64,000 nt of DNA. It comes from Fibrobacter sp. Its GTDB lineage: Bacteria > Fibrobacterota > Fibrobacteria > Fibrobacterales > Fibrobacteraceae. Positions 57,912 to 64,000 of this stretch are shown here, piece by piece (position 1 is the first letter of the stretch; each line of letters starts with the position of its first letter). The notes below the pieces were generated by a model. It ran no database searches, had not been told where the DNA came from, and saw only the letters and a program-made list of their open reading frames with translations. The stretch lies in assembly GCA_024398955.1 (NCBI GenBank), contig JAKSIG010000003.1, forward strand, positions 1 through 64,000, read 5' to 3'. The translations under genes were made by a program, and so were the position numbers.

Positions 57912-59258
57912 TTATTCGGCATCAAATTCAAGAATGCTCTTGCCCAGTTCTCGTTCGAAAACGCGGCGAGATAGGCCTTCGCCGGCGTAGCTTAAAGTGG
58001 GGGAGATTTCGTAAAGCTTGTCTGCCTTCACTTCGCAGTGCGCCTTTTGCAGCCATTCCTTGTGGAGTGTGCCAATCATAATGCGTGCTGTTTTAGGGCT
58101 GTCGTTTCCTTCTGCATTTTTAACAGGGCTGAATTCCTCTTCGCGAATGACGCCGAAGGGCAGCATGGAGCCTAGCTGCGGGAAGGAATCAAAAAGGAAC
58201 TGCTCGAACTTCCAGCACTTTTCGATGTTGCATACAGTTTTGCGAGCGGTGTGCCAAGGCAGCTTGCTGGTTTGCAGCTTGCGAAGTCCTTCTACCTTAA
58301 AGAGGTGCACCGCAATGTTGCCGCCATCAAAAGTCAGGCTTCCGTCGGCGTTTCTCATGTCGCGATATTCTTCAGGAAGGTCGCTATACTCTACAACGCC
58401 AGGCTTCTTGTTCTGGAATGCAAAAATGCCGACTTTTTCGTTGGGGCCGGCCTTGGGCACGACCTTGGAAGCGCTCATGCTACGGCCTTCGTTGGCCAAT
58501 GCGCCAATAAAGGCTGGGTCGCAAATACGGCAGAGTGCATTGTCGACGCTGTACAGGAATACGTAGCGAACTCCTCGTTCAATGAGCCATGCCAGAGTTC
58601 CGCTTTGGGCCAGAGCGCGGAAGCAGCCCCCGTTTCCATCGGGTACTAGGGCCAGGTGGTCTTCGCCATCAAGAACAGCCTTGCCATCAGGAGTAAGAGC
58701 GCAGATGGTACCCTGTTCGAAGAAACGGATATTCTGACGGTCCATGCCGAAGAAGTTATGTTCGGTAAAGAAGTTGACTGTGGCCTCGTGATTCAGCGGG
58801 CTGGTCATGATGCACCAGGGAATGGGGTGGCCGACCTGGGCTGCCAGATTCTGCAATCTTTCTGCCTGCAGTTGGAAAAGGCTCTTGTGGCTGGGGAGAC
58901 CGATGTCGAACATTCCCTTAGGCCCCTCGAACCCTAGGCGGGAACCTTGTCCACCAGCAACTAGGAATGCGGCGACCTGGCCTTTGCCCAGAAGAATCTC
59001 GCCAGATTCTTTCCAAAAATCATAACGGAGATCGTCTGCTGCAATCTTGAAGGGCATGGGCTGCAGGTCTGCTGAAACGTTGTCGCTTAGGCTTGCGGTA
59101 GATTTTTCGGCATGGAGCGCTGCGAGTTCTGCCCAGTCCTGACTAGCGATGTCTCGTTCTAGATGGGCGCGGGCTTCGCCGCTTAAACTTTCCAGGTGTG
59201 CAGCCAGGTCTGCTTGTCCATTATTTTTCAGGACGTCTATCAAATTTTCGTTTGCCAT
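57912..59258 (-). CDS. Eukaryotic-type UDP-sugar (UDP-GlcNAc) pyrophosphorylase
   Basis: A 448-residue UDPGP-family enzyme. The UTP-binding motif is LVAGGQGSRLGFEGPKGMF (about residues 99-117), followed by SHKSLFQLQAERLQNL, IPWCIMTSPLNHEATVNFF, PDGNGGCFRALAQSG (uridine-binding GNGG), NALCRICDPAFIG and KVVPKAGPNEKVG. The length and motifs match UAP1/AGX, which makes UDP-GlcNAc and UDP-GalNAc, rather than bacterial GlmU. Some bacteria carry both. Here it lies between MraY and an LpxL-like gene, supporting a role in wall or LPS precursor supply. Confidence 0.87.
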   Translation of the reverse strand: MANENLIDVLKNNGQADLAAHLESLSGEARAHLERDIASQDWAELAALHAEKSTASLSDNVSADLQPMPFKIAADDLRYDFWKESGEILLGKGQVAAFLVAGGQGSRLGFEGPKGMFDIGLPSHKSLFQLQAERLQNLAAQVGHPIPWCIMTSPLNHEATVNFFTEHNFFGMDRQNIRFFEQGTICALTPDGKAVLDGEDHLALVPDGNGGCFRALAQSGTLAWLIERGVRYVFLYSVDNALCRICDPAFIGALANEGRSMSASKVVPKAGPNEKVGIFAFQNKKPGVVEYSDLPEEYRDMRNADGSLTFDGGNIAVHLFKVEGLRKLQTSKLPWHTARKTVCNIEKCWKFEQFLFDSFPQLGSMLPFGVIREEEFSPVKNAEGNDSPKTARIMIGTLHKEWLQKAHCEVKADKLYEISPTLSYAGEGLSRRVFERELGKSILEFDAE

Positions 59259-59275
59259 AAAATGAATCCTTGAAC

Positions 59276-60424
59276 CTACCTAATTCCGAAGAAGATCACC
59301 ATTGATACAATCAAGGCGAAAATGCTAATCAAGTGCATTCTCCATACAATCTTGGAATTCATCAAGGGCTTGCTGGGGAAGCGTCCTTCCCATTTCTTCT
59401 GGAAGTGGTGGTGTAGCGGTGCGCAAAGGAAAATTCGGCGACCTTCGCCAAAGGCCTTCTTGGTTATCTTGAACCATACAATCTGCAACAGCACGGAGCA
59501 GGCTTCGGCAATGATGATGATGCAGACGATGGGGTAGAATAGGCCGGCTTGCACCAGAATGAACATAATGCCGATGGCTGCTCCGAATCCCACAGATCCT
59601 GCGTCGCCCATATAGATTTCTGCAGGAGGACTGTTGAACCACAGGTAGGCGAGGAGGGCTCCTGCTATAGACATTGCCAAGGGAAACAGCTCGTCGCAGC
59701 CCGGCAGATAGGGAACACTCAGGTAATGGCTAAAGATGAAGTTGCCGCTGACGTAAGCTACCAGGCCGACAAAGATCATGCTGGAAAGAATGGGCACAGA
59801 AACAAGGCTGTCTAGACCATCTGTAAAGTTGGTACCGTTGGCTGATGCCGCAATCACAAAAGTCATAAAGGCTACAAAAATCCAATTGGGCAGATGAATC
59901 TGGAAAATGTCATGAGGGAAGAACGGAACTGTCAGGTCTCCCTTCAGTTCGGGAATGAACTTGTAGCAGAATATGGCGACTACCAGGCTGAACAGGAAGT
60001 AAAGGAATAAACGTAATGAACTGGAAATGCCATCAGCCTTGTCCATGTAATCGGCGGCCTTCAGTTTACCTAGCTTGATTAAACGCTTGGCGCGGACTTT
60101 GGCAATGTCGTCGATGGCACCCACGGCAGAAAACGCTGCCAACACTACTAGGGTAGAAATCGTGTAACCGTTCATCTTGCAAACAAGGAGGGATACGATT
60201 TCTACTACTACTACCAGCAGGAGACCGCCCATAATAGGAGGCGATTTTGTTTTGCCATCCTTGTCAAAGTCGCTGGTTGCATCCAGAGATTGGAGCTTAC
60301 GAATGTAGATGGGCATGAAACTCAGTACCATGATGATGGAAAGAAGTGCTGCAACGCCTGCACGGAACAGACGACCGTCAAAAAGATCAATGCTGGTAAA
60401 ATGATAAAGCCACTGGCAAAGCAT
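59276..60424 (-). CDS. mraY: MraY: phospho-N-acetylmuramoyl-pentapeptide transferase
   Basis: A 382-residue polytopic protein with ten or so helices. The catalytic features are GAIDDIAKVRAKRL (DD near residue 104), TNFTDGLDSLVSVP (about 196-209, Asp), EIYMGDAGSVGFGAAIG and APLHHHFQKKWEG (HHH near 336). It transfers phospho-MurNAc-pentapeptide to undecaprenyl phosphate, forming lipid I. It lies outside a mur-fts cluster and starts an operon with UAP-like and LpxL-like genes. Divergence in the DGLDSL and DAGSVGF motifs is modest, so activity is likely. Confidence 0.92.
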   Translation of the reverse strand: MLCQWLYHFTSIDLFDGRLFRAGVAALLSIIMVLSFMPIYIRKLQSLDATSDFDKDGKTKSPPIMGGLLLVVVVEIVSLLVCKMNGYTISTLVVLAAFSAVGAIDDIAKVRAKRLIKLGKLKAADYMDKADGISSSLRLFLYFLFSLVVAIFCYKFIPELKGDLTVPFFPHDIFQIHLPNWIFVAFMTFVIAASANGTNFTDGLDSLVSVPILSSMIFVGLVAYVSGNFIFSHYLSVPYLPGCDELFPLAMSIAGALLAYLWFNSPPAEIYMGDAGSVGFGAAIGIMFILVQAGLFYPIVCIIIIAEACSVLLQIVWFKITKKAFGEGRRIFLCAPLHHHFQKKWEGRFPSKPLMNSKIVWRMHLISIFALIVSMVIFFGIR

Positions 60425-60565
60425 ATTTTAGCTCAGAGTCTATAAAATTTGAAGTTTAATTCTATGTTTTCAATCAAAAAATACAGGAGTCCACAAACAC
60501 AAACAATAGGTGGTTCAAATTTAGAAAACATTTACGGAGAATGTTATTTTTCTAAATTGTATTGT

Positions 60566-60994
60566 ATGAGTAATTTGCATATAGATTGCCCCCATTGTGG
60601 AGCCTCCTTCGACGTGGAACTTCAGGGTGAAACTGCCAACATGATGGTGTTTTGCTGCGCCAAGTGCAAGACTCCTTTAATGTATTGCCATGGGGAAGTG
60701 GGTGAATTGGATCGCGAAGAATTTGCAAACCTGCGAAAGAAACTGACTCGTGCCATAGATGCTGCCGTGAGTCGCGATGGTTCCCTTGCAGGTGTGGCTG
60801 ATGCCTTGCGTCAGATGGTTGAAACTTCCAATGCGTTGGCCGAAGAACGTTCTGAAGAACAAGTTGATGACCATTGTGAACAGTCGGAGTCCCAAGATCG
60901 TACTGCAAAGCCCTGCTTAAACGATGATACGTTGGCAGCCCTTCAAAAAGACTTAGACGAAATGGACGCCGAAAGCTTTTTGGACCAGCTTTAG
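60566..60994 (+). CDS. Small zinc-ribbon protein
   Basis: A 142-residue protein from ATG 60566; a longer reading from 60449 has no family support. The N-terminal domain carries Cys8/Cys11 (DCPHCGASF) and Cys31/Cys34 (FCCAKCKTPL), a zinc ribbon of the transcription-factor type. The rest is helical and acidic, ending DEMDAESFLDQL. No known partner is adjacent; it lies between divergent mraY and a HAD phosphatase. Function unknown, possibly regulatory. Confidence 0.65.
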   Translation: MSNLHIDCPHCGASFDVELQGETANMMVFCCAKCKTPLMYCHGEVGELDREEFANLRKKLTRAIDAAVSRDGSLAGVADALRQMVETSNALAEERSEEQVDDHCEQSESQDRTAKPCLNDDTLAALQKDLDEMDAESFLDQL

Positions 60995-61008
60995 CCTAGG
61001 TTGCTCCG

Positions 61009-61875
61009 ATGAAAATCTTATTCTCTGATCTAGATGGCACCTTGCTGACCGATGAAAAGCTTATCCTGGACGAGGATATGGCTGCCATTCAGCAAATGCT
61101 GGATTTAGGCAATAAGTTTTTGATTACAACGGGGCGTCCTTTGACCAGCGCTAAGAAAATGGCAAAAAAGTATGGATTTTTCAAGCCCGGATTCTACTTG
61201 GTCAGTTTTAATGGAGGGCTGATTTATGACTGCGCTACAGATCAGTCTATATTGACCCGGCATATTCCTGTAGAGTCTGTCAAGTTCATTATGGATGAGG
61301 CTCATGCCCGCGGAATGCATGCCCATACTTACGCCGGAGACTTTGTTGTTTCTGAATATGAAACGGAACAGTTGAAAAATTACTGCAATACCATGCAGAT
61401 GGATTATCTCATTGTAGATAACGTAGTAGACTATTTCAAGAGTATTGAAAAGGATCTTGCGCAAAAGGCCCCAAATGTTCCCATCAATGTGGTGATTAAG
61501 CCTGCCCCAATCAAGGTCAATGTTATTACGCCATACGATCACTGCAGTCTAGAAGAATTTCGCACAGAAATGCGTAAAACCACCGAAGGCAAGCTCTTTG
61601 ATGTTTTCAGCAAACCTGAAATGCTGGAATTTTCAAACATGAAGTCCAATAAGGGTGATGCGGTTCGCTTTATGGCGGATTTCTACAAGGTTCCGCTTTC
61701 GCAGACTATAGCTTGCGGGGATGAAGAAAATGATTGCCCCATGATCGAAGCCGCCGGATTGGGTGTGGCCATGGCTAATGGTTCCGAGGCGGCAAAGGCC
61801 AAGGCAGACTACATTACCGAAAAGGACAATAATCACGGTGGAATTGCCGAGGTTATCCGCAAGTTTGTTCTTTAA
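61009..61875 (+). CDS. Cof-type HAD phosphatase (YidA-like)
   Basis: A 288-residue HAD subfamily IIB enzyme. Motif I FSDLDGTLL (Asp7, Asp9), motif II TTGRPL (about residue 41), a C2 cap (about 80-190), and motifs III/IV in NKGDAVRFMADFY and IACGDEENDCPMIEAAGLGVAMAN (about 240-263). The family dephosphorylates sugar phosphates and cofactors such as flavin mononucleotide or pyridoxal phosphate. It follows the zinc-ribbon gene by 14 bp. Confidence 0.92.
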   Translation: MKILFSDLDGTLLTDEKLILDEDMAAIQQMLDLGNKFLITTGRPLTSAKKMAKKYGFFKPGFYLVSFNGGLIYDCATDQSILTRHIPVESVKFIMDEAHARGMHAHTYAGDFVVSEYETEQLKNYCNTMQMDYLIVDNVVDYFKSIEKDLAQKAPNVPINVVIKPAPIKVNVITPYDHCSLEEFRTEMRKTTEGKLFDVFSKPEMLEFSNMKSNKGDAVRFMADFYKVPLSQTIACGDEENDCPMIEAAGLGVAMANGSEAAKAKADYITEKDNNHGGIAEVIRKFVL

Positions 61876-61905
61876 CGTATTTTAATGTTTTCTAAATTTG
61901 GAACC

Positions 61906-64000
61906 ATGAAAAATTGGCTCGCCAAACTTAATTTAGGAAAGAAGGAAGCGGGAATTGCCGCCTTGACGCTGGTCGTTCTTGTTGTTGCCTTTCTAATTTT
62001 TAACAATCTGACGGTTCCCTTTGCAAGACGCTGGGATATTGAATGGGGGTATTACTCCATTTTGTCCACCTTTGTCCTGCTTGTGGTGGGTGTGATTGTT
62101 AATATACCCTCCATTGCCAAGCATATCAGCGAATTCCTTCCCTCGGGGAAGGCTACCTGCGGTCTTGTGGTGGTGGCGTTGGTGTTTTCTGTTTTCATGT
62201 TCGGAAACATCGGGAACTCCCACCGCGTTCTCAGCGACGAAACTAGCTGGGAGTCTATGGGACTTCAGATGTACTTTCAGCATACTGGCGGTATCTGCAA
62301 TGAAGGCATCTGGGAAAATGGCGTTCTTGATTGCACCAATGAGGTAAATAACTTTAAGGGAAAGGCTCTTGGCTTTGTCTATTCTCTTGTGTTTAATTTT
62401 GCTGAACCGAACCGCGATACTGCCTTGTTGGTCAATTATCCGTTCTATTTGTTCAGTCTGCTGTTTTTCTTTTTGGCGTTGTCCAAGTGGTTTAAGAATG
62501 AATGGACTGCCTTAGCGGCGACAGCCTTCTTGGGGGGCATGCCTATATACCTGTTGCAGGCTCGCTCCGCTTCCACAGAAGTCCTATACATCTTCTTGCT
62601 AGCAGTTTTGATGGCGTGGTATGCCTTCGTTCCTGCCAAGAAGGTGTGCTGGAAACATTTCCTTTTAACCGTTCCCCTGCTGGGATTTTTTGCGCAGACT
62701 CGTCAGGAAACCGTTTTTGCCTTTATTCCCTTTGCGCTTTATTATCACAAGTATTTTCTAGAAAAGGTCCATCGATTGCCGTTATTTGTATTGTCGGTGA
62801 TTGTGGTCAGCTGGCCTTCTGTAAATACCATGGCCGCTTACCGCGGTTATGATTTTCAGGGTGGGGAACATGCAGCTCATTCCTTTGAAAATCTGTGGTT
62901 TAACTTAAAGACCAATATTGAAATTATGCTGAACCTGACGCCGGATTCTGCTTTCGGCGGCATCATGATGAACCCGTTCTATACCACCTTTACCATCATC
63001 TTGCTGGTTTCTACGGTCTGGCTTCTGGTTCGTTCCATCTTTTTCAGGCGCTATCGTAAGGGGCTTTTGCTAGGCTTGGCCTTCTGCGTGCAGATCTTTG
63101 TTATCCTCCTGAATGTTTCAGGAACATTTACCATCGATATTAACCAACGCTATGTTTTGGTGGCCTTGCCCCTGTTTGCCTTGATTATGGCGCTTGGGCT
63201 TTTCGATGTTCTTCAGTTTGCAACAAAGATGCGGTTGGACGCTGCCGGAAAAATTATTGCACTTGTTGCCTGCGTGTTGTCTGTTGGATTGATGCTCTAT
63301 CATGGTAACAGCTATCGCAATAACATGCTTTATTACAAGAACAAATTGTTAGGCGAAGAAGATTACCTGGATCGAGCTCTTGAAAGCTATCCTGAAAATT
63401 CCATCTTTATTTATTCTCGCCCCTGGCAGATGCTTGCATCTGGACACAGCGCCTTTAGCGAAAGAACCTTCATGGGCTGGGATACAGAAACCTTCGCCAA
63501 GTGGTACCAGGCTTCTGGAGGCAACATCTATATGGTTCGTGGTCAAGATGGTTATGGCGAACTGAACCGTAAGAGTCGTGTTGTTGGCTTTAAGACCACG
63601 GACCAGGTGGATGAAATTCTCGGAGATTATAAGAATGAACGAGTGCTGATGGAGCCTAAACTTTTTGGCTATCCTCTTGCCATTTACAAGATTTTAGCCA
63701 AGAAGGGTATTTCCGCCTACCAGCAGAACTTCTTTGTCTCGGACATGGAGAACAATAGCCTTGTGGCAAACAAGATGTTCCCCGAAGCCATCACCTGCCT
63801 GTATAGCCTGAATGGAGAACTGCAGGAAGATCTGGTAATCACTCAAAATTCTGACACCCTGTTGCTGGACTCTTCTAAAATTTGGGAAGGAATGAACCGT
63901 GTGACCTTGGAATGTGTAATGCCTGATAATGACACTTTGCATGTGGTCAAGGATTTCTTTGTTAATGCGCCGGGCGTGCTGCTACTGTCTGATCTCAAAA
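61906..64000 (+). CDS. Large polytopic membrane protein, GT-C glycosyltransferase-like (3' end outside window)
   Basis: An open frame of about 698 residues to the window edge, from ATG 61906 (ATG 61885 is also in frame). Residues 1-500 contain about ten membrane helices. After helix 3 the loop carries SDETSWESMGLQMYFQ, a DE-type motif where GT-C enzymes have their catalytic Asp, and a later loop RQETVFAFIP. The C-terminal part (about 500 on) is soluble, with YSRPWQMLASGHSAF and FMGWDTE, probably facing the periplasm. It resembles ArnT/PMT-type sugar transferases or O-antigen related enzymes, but the family could not be fixed. Confidence 0.6.
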   Translation, partial: MKNWLAKLNLGKKEAGIAALTLVVLVVAFLIFNNLTVPFARRWDIEWGYYSILSTFVLLVVGVIVNIPSIAKHISEFLPSGKATCGLVVVALVFSVFMFGNIGNSHRVLSDETSWESMGLQMYFQHTGGICNEGIWENGVLDCTNEVNNFKGKALGFVYSLVFNFAEPNRDTALLVNYPFYLFSLLFFFLALSKWFKNEWTALAATAFLGGMPIYLLQARSASTEVLYIFLLAVLMAWYAFVPAKKVCWKHFLLTVPLLGFFAQTRQETVFAFIPFALYYHKYFLEKVHRLPLFVLSVIVVSWPSVNTMAAYRGYDFQGGEHAAHSFENLWFNLKTNIEIMLNLTPDSAFGGIMMNPFYTTFTIILLVSTVWLLVRSIFFRRYRKGLLLGLAFCVQIFVILLNVSGTFTIDINQRYVLVALPLFALIMALGLFDVLQFATKMRLDAAGKIIALVACVLSVGLMLYHGNSYRNNMLYYKNKLLGEEDYLDRALESYPENSIFIYSRPWQMLASGHSAFSERTFMGWDTETFAKWYQASGGNIYMVRGQDGYGELNRKSRVVGFKTTDQVDEILGDYKNERVLMEPKLFGYPLAIYKILAKKGISAYQQNFFVSDMENNSLVANKMFPEAITCLYSLNGELQEDLVITQNSDTLLLDSSKIWEGMNRVTLECVMPDNDTLHVVKDFFVNAPGVLLLSDLK

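Noticed and set aside
60449-60565. An N-terminal extension of 39 residues on the zinc-ribbon protein
   Set aside because: Its composition is that of AT-rich spacer and it has no conserved motif; ATG 60566 places the first CxxC at a normal distance.

Overview
The window looks like the chromosome of a Fibrobacter (phylum Fibrobacterota). The best evidence is the repeated occurrence of the FISUMP domain (Fibrobacter succinogenes major paralogous domain, TIGR02145) in a lipoprotein (42773-43702), a secreted protein (46785-47387), a two-domain frameshifted gene (47389-48433) and a decayed remnant (26449-26722). Glycoside hydrolases of families 8 and 3, LptD, a type IV pilus alignment operon and many short Asp- or Lys-rich lipoproteins fit a Gram-negative fibrolytic bacterium. 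No phage, integrase, transposase, rRNA or CRISPR array was seen.

Layout. 1-8.5 kb: a YeiH-like permease fragment, a metallophosphoesterase coupled to a fused ResB-CcsA cytochrome c assembly protein, dGTPase, a HAD nucleotidase, a metal ABC permease and two exported proteins. 8.6-16.8 kb: LptD, Maf, a RodZ-like protein, HisB, lipoproteins and ribosomal protein L31 type B. 17-25.3 kb: a deacetylase-like protein, an Asp-rich lipoprotein, UppP, a membrane acyltransferase, HtpG with a sigma-54-like promoter, and an M23 peptidase-like protein. 25.4-29.6 kb: an accessory stretch with tRNA-Ala, cyclophilin, a palindromic repeat, the FISUMP remnant, an ATPase lacking its P-loop, and a three-gene HipBST toxin-antitoxin locus with visible operators and promoter.

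29.7-32.5 kb: pyrR-pyrB and a dihydroorotase-like gene without its metal ligands. 32.5-39.7 kb: a PilZ protein and pilMNOPQ, with a near-consensus promoter, a multidomain PilP and a secretin with a repetitive Pro/Ala tail. 39.7-49.6 kb: HolA, GreA, ArgJ, a 73-bp tandem repeat of stem-loops, FISUMP proteins, a GH8 enzyme, a thioredoxin-reductase-like flavoprotein, a radical SAM protein, tRNA-Pro and an Smr protein. 49.7-52.7 kb: an amino-acid ABC transporter whose binding domain appears circularly permuted, duplicated in tandem and fused to the permease. 52.7-64 kb: an M6 metalloprotease, a GH3 enzyme, an envelope operon (MraY, UDP-sugar pyrophosphorylase, LpxL-like acyltransferase), a zinc-ribbon protein, a Cof-type HAD phosphatase and a large membrane protein running off the window.

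The strongest candidates for something unusual are the permuted and duplicated ABC receptor (49693-51921), the HipBST locus with paired operators (27944-29578), the G7-tract frameshift in a FISUMP gene, the structured leader of htpG, and the 73-bp stem-loop array after argJ. All functional assignments come from reading motifs by eye; no database search was run.
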